NCBI GenBank assembly: GCA_013153915.1
Contig: JAADDL010000022.1
Span: 1-12,663, forward strand
Reading direction: 5' to 3'
DNA from: Campylobacterota bacterium
GTDB taxonomy: Bacteria; Campylobacterota; Campylobacteria; Campylobacterales; JALSKU01
Length of the DNA: 12,663 nt
Part shown: positions 6,087 to 12,663 of the stretch, one piece after another
Numbering within the stretch: position 1 is the stretch's first letter
How the letters are laid out: every line of letters begins with the position of its first letter
The notes under the pieces: model-generated
Database searches by the model: none
What the model was told of the DNA's origin: nothing
The model's input: the letters and a program-made list of their open reading frames with translations, nothing else
Made by a program: the position numbers and the translations under genes

Positions 6087-7979
6087 ATGGGATTGCAAAC
6101 ACTTATTTATCTATTTGTAGGACTCTCTTTTGCTCTATATATAGGTATAGCGCTTTGGTCTAAAGCGGGAAGCACGAAAGAGTTTTATGTCGCAGGAGGC
6201 GGAGTTCATCCTATAGCAAACGGTATGGCGACCGCCGCGGACTGGATGAGTGCGGCTTCGTTTATCTCTCTTGCCGGTATCATCGCTTTTAAAGGTAGTG
6301 ACGGCGGAGCGTATCTGATGGGTTGGACCGGCGGTTATGTCCTTTTGGCGCTTCTTTTGGCTCCTTATCTTAGAAAATTCGGTAAATTTACCGTTCCGGA
6401 TTTCATAGGAGATAGATACTACTCCGATATAGCTAGAACCGTTGCGGTTATAGCGGTTATATTCGTATCGTTTACTTATGTCGCGGGGCAGATGAGAGGT
6501 GTCGGTATAGTTTTTTCAAGATTTTTGCAAGTTGACGTAAATACCGGTGTCATTATAGGTATGGCGATAGTATTCGTATATGCGGTACTTGGAGGCATGA
6601 AAGGTATCACATATACTCAAGTGGCTCAATATACCGTTATGATATTTGCTTACACGATTCCGGCGATATTCCTATCTTTGCAAGTAACCGGCAATCCGAT
6701 ACCGCAACTAGGTATTTTCGGACATACGACATTTGCGTTTGACGACGGAGTACACACCATACCCGCCGGAACTTTTCTGATGCACGCACTCGATAAGTCC
6801 ATACAGGATTTGGGATTTAACGCTTACACGCAACCGGGCAATCTTTGGAATATGTTTATGCTAACCGTTGCGCTTATGGTAGGTACGGCGGGACTTCCTC
6901 ATGTTATCGTTAGATTTTTTACCGTACCGAGAGTTAAAGACGCAAGGATAAGCGCCGGATGGGCTTTGCTTTTTATAGCCATCCTTTATACTACGGTATC
7001 TTCGGTTGCCGCTTTTTCAAGAGTCAATCTTATAAAAAATGTTCAAAATGTTCCTTATAAAGCCTTTGTAGAAGGAAAAGTAAAACACAAGGACGGCACG
7101 CCCAACGACGGTCACTGGTTTAAGACTTGGGAAGAAGGCGGACTTCTTGCTTGGAACGACAGAAACCATGACGGCAAGATACAGTATGCCAACGGAAAAG
7201 CTTTCATAGGACCTAAAGGAAAGCCTAAATTTAACGGAAAAGTGGCTCCCGACGGACACAGACTCACATCAAATCCGGCAGGCGCTCCTACCGAAGCCGA
7301 ACTAAAGAGAAATCACGGCATAGCAAACGAAATATATGTCGATAGAGATATTATGGTTTTAGCAAATCCCGAAATCGCCAACTTACCGAACTGGGTTATA
7401 GCTTTTATAGCCGCGGGAGGTCTTGCGGCGGCGCTATCTACGGCGGCGGGCTTGCTTTTGGTCATATCGGCTTCCATATCTCATGACCTTATGGGAAAAG
7501 TTATCTTCAAAGACCCGACTACGGGACTATCCAAACTCAGTGAAAAAGCGGAGCTTATGTGGGCTAGGATAGCGGCGATTGCGGCGATACTGGTGGCGGG
7601 ATATCTGGGCATAAATCCTCCGGGATTCGTCGCTCAGGTCGTTGCGTTTGCGTTCGGTTTGGCGGCGGCTAGCTTTTTCCCCGCTATCATAATGGGAATC
7701 TTTTACAAGAAGATGAATAAACAAGGCGCAATAGCCGGAATGTTGGCGGGACTTATCTTTACATTCGGCTATATCGTATATTTCGTCTTTATGGGCGGAA
7801 ATCCTAAAGATTATCTATTTGGCGTTGCGCCTACGGGTATAGGCACTATAGGTATGGTGATACACTTCATAGTCGCCATAGTCGTAGCGAACCTTACGCC
7901 TCCACCTCCGAAAGAGATACAAGAGATTGTTGAAAACATAAGAGTTCCAAGAGGAGCGGGAGCGGCACAAGCACACTAA
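6087..7979 (+). CDS. Sodium:solute symporter large subunit, probable acetate/carboxylate transporter
   Basis: This 630-residue inner-membrane protein of the solute:sodium symporter family belongs with the VC_2705-type large subunits that pair with DUF4212 proteins. It has about a dozen hydrophobic helices. Family stretches include KEFYVAGGGVHP (31-42), ATAADWMSAASFISLAG (48-64), GGMKGITYTQVAQY (169-182), GTAGLPHVIVRFFTVP (266-281) and the sodium-site helix AAALSTAAGLLL (447-458, S451/T452). Between helices ending near 310 and starting near 436 is a hydrophilic insertion of about 120 residues. It contains an EF-hand-like loop, D358-R-N-H-D-G-K-I-Q (358-366). The C-terminus PRGAGAAQAH is also family-typical. 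Acetate is the likely substrate because acs lies downstream, but other short carboxylates are possible. The gene is the most GC-rich stretch noted here. It is followed by a strong hairpin. Confidence 0.93.
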   Translation: MGLQTLIYLFVGLSFALYIGIALWSKAGSTKEFYVAGGGVHPIANGMATAADWMSAASFISLAGIIAFKGSDGGAYLMGWTGGYVLLALLLAPYLRKFGKFTVPDFIGDRYYSDIARTVAVIAVIFVSFTYVAGQMRGVGIVFSRFLQVDVNTGVIIGMAIVFVYAVLGGMKGITYTQVAQYTVMIFAYTIPAIFLSLQVTGNPIPQLGIFGHTTFAFDDGVHTIPAGTFLMHALDKSIQDLGFNAYTQPGNLWNMFMLTVALMVGTAGLPHVIVRFFTVPRVKDARISAGWALLFIAILYTTVSSVAAFSRVNLIKNVQNVPYKAFVEGKVKHKDGTPNDGHWFKTWEEGGLLAWNDRNHDGKIQYANGKAFIGPKGKPKFNGKVAPDGHRLTSNPAGAPTEAELKRNHGIANEIYVDRDIMVLANPEIANLPNWVIAFIAAGGLAAALSTAAGLLLVISASISHDLMGKVIFKDPTTGLSKLSEKAELMWARIAAIAAILVAGYLGINPPGFVAQVVAFAFGLAAASFFPAIIMGIFYKKMNKQGAIAGMLAGLIFTFGYIVYFVFMGGNPKDYLFGVAPTGIGTIGMVIHFIVAIVVANLTPPPPKEIQEIVENIRVPRGAGAAQAH

Positions 7980-8007
7980 AAGATAGAGGGTTTTTCCCTC
8001 TATCTTT
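7979..8007 (+). terminator. Perfect 12-bp hairpin after the symporter gene (attenuator or processing site)
   Basis: Arms AAAGATAGAGGG (7979-7990) and its exact complement CCCTCTATCTTT (7996-8007) surround a TTTTT loop. The left arm starts on the last base of the stop codon. Only three T residues end the right arm, followed by CATATC, so termination would be partial at best. The next ribosome binding site follows ten bases later. It more likely trims expression of the downstream genes or protects the 3' end of the symporter message. Confidence 0.6.
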
Positions 8008-8026
8008 CATATCAAAAGGAGTTATG

Positions 8027-9844
8027 ATGAGCCTACATGAACAAGAGGAGTTTTTAAAGAGTATTCACCCTTTTGACCTTTTAAGCGATGATGAACTACA
8101 AATAGCCATAAAAGAGATAAACATAGCGTATTACCCCAAAGATACGGTGCTTATAGATACCCAAAATATACCCGAACACTTCTTTATAGTGATAAAAGGC
8201 GTAGTTATCGAATACAAAGAGGATGAACAAATAAGAGAGTATCACCAAAAAGATTGTTTTGACGAAGATAGTTTGATATACGAAAAAAGCGATACCGTAT
8301 TTAAGACCGAGAGTGATTTGATATGTTATGAGCTTAGTAAAAAAGGTTTTTTGACTCTTTTTGAAAAAAATAAAGAATTTAAAAACTTTTTTTTGCTCGA
8401 TTTGGCGGAAAAACTAAGACTATTAAGAGAAAAGGAGAGCGATAACGACATAAGTGAATTTATGACCGCAAAGGTTTCTCAAGCCTACTTGCACGCTCCA
8501 TGTTTTGCGGACGAAAACGATAGGCTTATAGAGGCTATCAAAAGGTCTATTCAGCATAAAAGCTCATCCATTATCATACAAAAAGATGACGATTTCGGCA
8601 TCATTACCGATAGCGATATAAAAAAATATTTTGCCGAAGGGGATTGTGATATAAATATAAAAGTCAAAGAGATTGCAAAATTTCCTCTTATCACTATCGA
8701 TGAGGACGACTTTTTGTTTAACGCTCTATTCCTTTTTACCAAACATATCATAAAAAGAGTCGGAGTTACGAAAGAGGGAAAACTCATAGGCATATTGGAA
8801 CAGATAGATTTGCTTAGCTTTTTTGCAAATCAATCTCACCTCGTTCTTGTCAAAATACAAAAGGCTAAAACCGTAAAAGAGCTTCAAAAAGCCAGTCTTG
8901 ATTATATAAATATCATCAAAGCATTAAACGCAAAGGGTGTCAAGATAAGATATATAACAAAACTCATCTCCGAAATCAACACCAAAATATTTGAAAAACT
9001 TTTTGAGATGATATTGCCCGAACATTTAAAAGATGAGTGTTGCCTTGTAGTTATGGGAAGCGAAGGAAGAAAAGAGCAAATCATCAGAACAGACCAAGAT
9101 AACGCTCTTATCATACAAGACCACATGGACAAAAGAGAGTTTTATCCATATATGCAAGATTTTACCCAAAAACTTATCGAGTTTGGCTATCCAAAGTGCG
9201 ACGGCAATGTTATGGTATCCAACGAATATTGGTGCAAAACAAAGAGCGAATATGAAAAAGAGATACACAGATGGATAGAGTATCCCGATATGGATGACTA
9301 TATGCACTTTTCCATATTTTTCGACTCAAGAGCCGTAGCGGGAGACAACTCTTTGATAGACTCTCTAAAAGAGATGATATTTGACACCGTCAATACAAAC
9401 AACGATATTTACATGGCTCATTTTGCCAAGCTTACGACTCTTTTTGATACTCCCGTAGGCTTCTTTTCAACATTTTTAAAATCCTCAAAAATTATAGACA
9501 TCAAAAAAGGCGGTATATTTCCTATCGTTCAAGGAGTTAGGTCGCTATGCTTGAAGTATAAGATAAAAGCCTACTCCACCTTGGGAAGAGTAGAAGAGTT
9601 GAAAAAAAGAGGTATCATCGACGAAAAATTCGCCCAAGAGATACAAGAGGCTTTCGGCGCACTCTCCACGATAAGGCTTAGGTCTCAACTCGAACAGATA
9701 AAAAACGGTAAAACACCCGACAATCTCATCGACCCGAATGATTTAAGCAAAATACAGAAGGATTTGCTAAAAGATAGTTTACAAATCGTAAACAATTTCA
9801 AAAAATTTATCATCCACCACTTCTCTTTAGAGAAAATCTTATGA
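8027..9844 (+). CDS. Cyclic-nucleotide-binding-like / CBS / DUF294 nucleotidyltransferase
   Basis: This is a predicted cytoplasmic signalling protein of 605 residues. Domains in order are a cyclic-nucleotide-binding fold (about 10-135), a CBS pair (about 145-270), a helical linker, and a GlnD-like DUF294 nucleotidyltransferase domain. The catalytic stretch is MGSEGRKEQ (343-351) followed by RTDQDNALI (354-362), with D356 and D358 as metal ligands. A helical C-terminal DUF294_C region (about 460-600) follows. The binding fold lacks the classical GE...RxA phosphate-binding cassette, so its ligand, if any, is unknown. CBS domains usually sense adenine nucleotides. The second ATG (8027) is preferred over 8024 because AGGAG then lies five bases away, as in its operon neighbours; at 8024 the gap is only two. 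Its stop overlaps the exonuclease start (ATGA). Such proteins recur beside acetate transporters and acs. The substrate is not known, and regulation of the pathway is inferred. Confidence 0.9.
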   Translation: MSLHEQEEFLKSIHPFDLLSDDELQIAIKEINIAYYPKDTVLIDTQNIPEHFFIVIKGVVIEYKEDEQIREYHQKDCFDEDSLIYEKSDTVFKTESDLICYELSKKGFLTLFEKNKEFKNFFLLDLAEKLRLLREKESDNDISEFMTAKVSQAYLHAPCFADENDRLIEAIKRSIQHKSSSIIIQKDDDFGIITDSDIKKYFAEGDCDINIKVKEIAKFPLITIDEDDFLFNALFLFTKHIIKRVGVTKEGKLIGILEQIDLLSFFANQSHLVLVKIQKAKTVKELQKASLDYINIIKALNAKGVKIRYITKLISEINTKIFEKLFEMILPEHLKDECCLVVMGSEGRKEQIIRTDQDNALIIQDHMDKREFYPYMQDFTQKLIEFGYPKCDGNVMVSNEYWCKTKSEYEKEIHRWIEYPDMDDYMHFSIFFDSRAVAGDNSLIDSLKEMIFDTVNTNNDIYMAHFAKLTTLFDTPVGFFSTFLKSSKIIDIKKGGIFPIVQGVRSLCLKYKIKAYSTLGRVEELKKRGIIDEKFAQEIQEAFGALSTIRLRSQLEQIKNGKTPDNLIDPNDLSKIQKDLLKDSLQIVNNFKKFIIHHFSLEKIL

Positions 9845-10470
9845 TAGATAGGATAAAATATATATTAAATCGCAAATCCCTAAAAGATGAGAGATTTTCT
9901 TTTTTATTCGATAGCGAAAAATATAAAGACGAAGTCGTAGCGGTTGATATCGAAAGTACGGGGCTTAACTATAAAAAAGATGAGATACTCTCCATAGGTG
10001 CGGTTAAGATAAAGGGTAATAAAATCTTGATAAACGAAAGTTTTGAGATATTTTGCAAACCGAAAAAGAAGATAAGCGAAGAGAGCATAAAGATACATCA
10101 CATAAGACCGTGCGATATACAAAACGGAATAGATATCCAAGAGGCTATCTTAAAACTTCTTGATTTTATAGAAGGTAGAGCTATTTTAGGATATTATATA
10201 AAATTCGATTATGAGATGATAAGCAAATACGCTAAAAGTTTGATAGGTTGCAAATTGCCAAATAAGACCATTGAGTTGTCGTCGATGTATTACAAAAGGA
10301 AAAAGAAAAGTTCGGCTTACGACTTTATCGACCTTAAATTTGATACTATATTAAAAGAGTTGGATTTACCCAAACTCGGAAAGCATGATGCGTTAAACGA
10401 CGCAATTATGTCGGCTATGATGTATCTAAAACTAAAACGGATGCCTATCTACAAAGGCGCTTTTAGTTGA
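9841..10470 (+). CDS. DEDDh 3'-5' exonuclease (DnaQ/PolC epsilon-like)
   Basis: A 209-residue protein with a complete DEDDh exonuclease active site: Exo I VDIESTGL (D36, E38), Exo II YIKFD (D123), and Exo III HDALND (H182, D187). The fold matches the proofreading subunit epsilon of DNA polymerase III, but the protein lacks any polymerase-binding tail I can recognise. It is encoded with the DUF294 protein rather than replication genes. A free-standing nuclease acting on RNA, nucleotide signals or DNA ends is therefore possible. The ATG overlaps the upstream stop by four bases and has only a weak ribosome binding site, so translation is probably coupled to the nucleotidyltransferase gene. The N-terminal 30 residues precede the domain and are lysine-rich. 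Naming it dnaQ would overstate what the sequence shows. Confidence 0.92.
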   Translation: MIDRIKYILNRKSLKDERFSFLFDSEKYKDEVVAVDIESTGLNYKKDEILSIGAVKIKGNKILINESFEIFCKPKKKISEESIKIHHIRPCDIQNGIDIQEAILKLLDFIEGRAILGYYIKFDYEMISKYAKSLIGCKLPNKTIELSSMYYKRKKKSSAYDFIDLKFDTILKELDLPKLGKHDALNDAIMSAMMYLKLKRMPIYKGAFS

Positions 10471-10516
10471 TTTTTTATATCTGTTTTCACGCTCGTTAAA
10501 GCAGATATAAAAAATC
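10469..10516 (+). repeat. Long hairpin in the exonuclease-acs gap
   Basis: GATTTTTTATATCTG (10469-10483) and CAGATATAAAAAATC (10502-10516) are exact 15-base complements. A G-T wobble and three more A-T pairs (10484-10487 with 10498-10501) extend the stem to 19 pairs around the loop CACGCTCGTT. The left arm begins within the exonuclease stop codon, and the right arm ends four bases before AAAAGGAG of acs. No T-run follows, so it does not look like a standard terminator. It could be a processing site or a structure that controls acs translation. Confidence 0.6.
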
Positions 10517-10533
10517 TAACAAAAGGAGACTAT

Positions 10534-12483
10534 ATGAGTGATATATTTTATCCAAATAGAGAATTTAGCAAACAAGCTAATATAAAAAATATGTGCGAAT
10601 ATCGTGAAATTTGCGAGGAAGTCGATGATGACTACGAAGGATACTGGGATAAGCTCGCAAAAGAGAAGATTGAGTGGTTTAAACCGTACGATAAAGTGCT
10701 TGATGAAAGCAACGCTCCTTTTTACAAGTGGTTTACGGGCGGAAAACTAAATGTAACTCACCAGTGTATAGGCAGACATCTTGATACGAGAAAAAACAAA
10801 GCCGCTATCATATGGGAAGGCGAGGACGGTTCAAGAAGGATTATTACCTATTTGCTACTTTTTTATAGAGTAAATAGATTTGCAAACTTACTAAAAGAGA
10901 AATTCGGCGTCAAAAAAGGAGATAGAGTCGTTATATATATGCCGATGATTCCCGAAGCCGCTTTTGCGATGCTTGCTTGCGCAAAGATAGGAGCCATACA
11001 CTCCGTGGTTTTTGGCGGATTTAGTGCGGAAGCTTTAAGAGATAGGATTATAGATGCGGGCGCAAAGGTCGTTATCACCGCAGACGGAGCATACAGAAGA
11101 GGAAAACCGTATCTTTTAAAACCGATAGTCGATAAAGCGCTAGAGCAAGGATGTGAGGATGTCAAAAACGTTCTTGTAGTACAAAGAAATTTTGAAGATA
11201 TCGACATAGTCGAAGGAAGAGACCATATCTACAACGATATCATCAACGACTACTCCGAATTTTGCGAAGCCGAAGAGATGGATAGCGAAGATCCGCTATT
11301 TTTACTTTACACTTCGGGAAGTACCGGCAAACCAAAAGGCGTACAACACTCCCAAGCGGGATATATCCTCTGGGCTCAATACACTATGGAAAACGTATTT
11401 GACGTAAAAGAGAATGACACTTTTTGGTGTACCGCAGATGTGGGCTGGATCACCGGTCACACATATATAGTATACGGACCTCTTGCCATAGGCGCTACAA
11501 CCGTCATGTACGAAGGAGTTCCTTTGTATCCCGATGCCGGCAGATGGTGGAAGATGATAGAAGAGATGAGGATAAATCAATTTTACACAGCTCCTACGGC
11601 TATCAGACTTTTACACAAAGTAGGAGCCGACGAGCCTTCAAAATATGATCTAAGCAGTCTAAAAGTTCTTGGAACGGTTGGTGAGCCTATCAATCCTGAT
11701 GCTTGGATGTGGTACTATGAAACCATCGGCGGAGGAAAATGCCCGATAGTGGATACTTGGTGGCAAACGGAAACCGGAGGACACATGATAAGCCCGCTTC
11801 CGGGAGCTACGCCTATAAAACCGGGCTCCGCGACATTTCCGCTTCCGGGCATAAAAGCCGAAATCATCGACGAAGAAGGCAACAAAGTACCTACGGGAGA
11901 AAAAGGTTATCTTTGTATCACGAAACCTTGGCCTAGCATGATAAGAACTATATGGGGAGATCCCGATAGATTTGTCAAGTCATATTTTGGAGATTGCAAA
12001 AAAGACGGAAAACCGGTCTATTTTTCAGGTGATGCCGCTATCTATGACGAAGACGGATATATCTTTATCACAGGTAGAACGGACGATGTTATCAATGTTT
12101 CGGGACACAGGCTAGGAACTGCCGAGATAGAGGGTGTCATCGGACATGAAGAGCATGTTGCCGAAGTTGCCGTCGTAGGTAAACCGGACGATATCAAAGG
12201 AGAAGATGTATTTGCCTATATCGTTACTAAAAAAGATATAGATGAAGAGACACTCGTAAAAAATATCAACACTTTAATCACTCAGGAGATTGGACCTATC
12301 GCAAAAGTCGGCTCCGTCTTGATAGTGCCAGGATTGCCTAAGACAAGAAGTGGTAAAATTATGCGAAGGATTTTAAGAGCCATCGCAAAAGGCGAAAAGA
12401 TAACTCAGGACATATCCACCATCGAAGACCCGTCGATAGTAGGAAAGATAGAAGAGTTATTTAAAAACAAATTTAAAGGATAA
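10534..12483 (+). CDS. acs: Acetyl-CoA synthetase (AMP-forming)
   Basis: Acs activates acetate to acetyl-AMP and then acetyl-CoA, giving high-affinity acetate use. The 649-residue protein carries an N-terminal ACS domain (YEGYWDKLAKEKIEWFKPYD region, about 34-53), the phosphate loop YTSGSTGKPKG (259-269), DTWWQTETGG (407-416, including the Trp that limits the pocket to acetate-sized acids), SGD (498-500), GRTDDVINVSGHRLGTAEIEG (514-534, the hinge and A8 region) and the C-terminal PKTRSGKIMRR. K608 in the last motif is the catalytic lysine that is acetylated and inactivated in Salmonella Acs. The start has AGGAG five bases upstream. The gene lies behind the symporter, nucleotidyltransferase and exonuclease genes on the same strand, just after a long hairpin. 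Length and motifs are normal, and propionate is a possible minor substrate. Confidence 0.98.
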   Translation: MSDIFYPNREFSKQANIKNMCEYREICEEVDDDYEGYWDKLAKEKIEWFKPYDKVLDESNAPFYKWFTGGKLNVTHQCIGRHLDTRKNKAAIIWEGEDGSRRIITYLLLFYRVNRFANLLKEKFGVKKGDRVVIYMPMIPEAAFAMLACAKIGAIHSVVFGGFSAEALRDRIIDAGAKVVITADGAYRRGKPYLLKPIVDKALEQGCEDVKNVLVVQRNFEDIDIVEGRDHIYNDIINDYSEFCEAEEMDSEDPLFLLYTSGSTGKPKGVQHSQAGYILWAQYTMENVFDVKENDTFWCTADVGWITGHTYIVYGPLAIGATTVMYEGVPLYPDAGRWWKMIEEMRINQFYTAPTAIRLLHKVGADEPSKYDLSSLKVLGTVGEPINPDAWMWYYETIGGGKCPIVDTWWQTETGGHMISPLPGATPIKPGSATFPLPGIKAEIIDEEGNKVPTGEKGYLCITKPWPSMIRTIWGDPDRFVKSYFGDCKKDGKPVYFSGDAAIYDEDGYIFITGRTDDVINVSGHRLGTAEIEGVIGHEEHVAEVAVVGKPDDIKGEDVFAYIVTKKDIDEETLVKNINTLITQEIGPIAKVGSVLIVPGLPKTRSGKIMRRILRAIAKGEKITQDISTIEDPSIVGKIEELFKNKFKG

Positions 12484-12487
12484 AAAG

Positions 12488-12663
12488 ATGAAAAATCACA
12501 AAGTCATAGACATAAAAATCACTTACGACCCGGAACTCATCAAAGATGAAGAGGCTTTGGACAAAAAGATAAAAGAGTTTCTTGATGAAATAGGTTCAAA
12601 CGAAGGCGTAAAGATAAAAGCAAAAAGACATAAAGTCGAGCTTGATTATCTACCGGATGAGTA
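12488..12663 (+). CDS. Unrecognised small gene, C-terminus off window
   Basis: An open frame begins at ATG 12488, four bases after the acs stop, with AAAGGA at the end of acs serving as ribosome binding site. The visible 58 codons begin MKNHKVIDIKITYDPE and run to YLPDE. They are rich in Lys, Glu, Asp and Ile, with alternating beta-like and helical stretches and no membrane segment or signal peptide. The last two bases are TA, so the next codon may or may not be a stop (TAA/TAG or TAC/TAT). I do not recognise a family. The tight spacing suggests it belongs to the acs operon. Confidence 0.6.
   Translation, partial: MKNHKVIDIKITYDPELIKDEEALDKKIKEFLDEIGSNEGVKIKAKRHKVELDYLPDE

Noticed and set aside
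7017..7259. Open frame on the minus strand inside the symporter gene
   Set aside because: It is antisense to the hydrophilic insertion, which is in frame with intact flanking helices. No start signal or family likeness is visible.
9841..10470. Calling the exonuclease dnaQ, the DNA polymerase III proofreading subunit
   Set aside because: The catalytic core matches, but the gene lies in an acetate operon and no polymerase-binding C-terminal segment is evident.
1..12663. CRISPR array, tRNA/rRNA genes, insertion sequences, prophage or defence islands
   Set aside because: No regularly spaced repeats, cloverleaf-like sequence, transposase or integrase motifs or terminal repeats were seen. Coding density is high and gene content is metabolic and housekeeping.

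Overview
The window looks like chromosomal DNA of a member of the Campylobacterota (formerly Epsilonproteobacteria). The evidence is the tightly packed order rplI-hslV-hslU-era, an HslV that starts MFEATT as in Campylobacter and Helicobacter, AT-rich spacers, TATAAT -10 boxes without a clear -35 box, and strong AAAAGGAG ribosome binding sites. The 6-phosphofructokinase gene and the acetate-type uptake and activation operon argue against a host-adapted Campylobacter and fit a free-living, Sulfurimonas/Sulfurovum-type organism. The genus is an inference.

Left half (1-5596), all on the minus strand. Transcription runs leftward from pfkA (a 6-phosphofructokinase with unusual active-site and effector-site residues), through a promoter, into rplI-hslV-hslU-era. 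The last four genes are joined by 1-4 base overlaps (TAATG, ATGA, TGATG), so they are very probably co-translated: ribosomal protein L9, the HslVU protease peptidase and unfoldase, and the ribosome assembly GTPase Era. After a 96-base AT-rich gap comes a partial, much more AT-rich gene. It encodes a protein with a cytoplasmic domain, one membrane helix and the start of a coiled coil, which resembles GspL/PilM-type inner-membrane platform proteins of pili and type II secretion systems.

Centre (5597-5820): a divergent regulatory region. It holds the pfkA promoter on the minus strand, the promoter of the right-hand operon on the plus strand, and two copies of TGCTACGAT exactly 11 bases apart where the -35 box would lie.

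Right half (5821-12663), all on the plus strand, reads as one operon: a DUF4212 small subunit and a large sodium:solute symporter subunit, a cyclic-nucleotide-binding-like/CBS/DUF294 nucleotidyltransferase, a DEDDh 3'-5' exonuclease, acetyl-CoA synthetase, and the start of an unrecognised gene. The transporter and Acs give a simple route from external acetate (or another short carboxylate) to acetyl-CoA. The two middle genes look regulatory but have no known role in acetate use. Two perfect inverted repeats (12 and 15 bp arms) sit in the two largest gaps of the operon, just after the symporter gene and just before acs. They could set different mRNA levels for transporter, regulator pair and Acs.

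No tRNA, rRNA, CRISPR array, insertion sequence or phage gene was seen. The most intriguing part is the nucleotidyltransferase/exonuclease pair embedded in the acetate operon.
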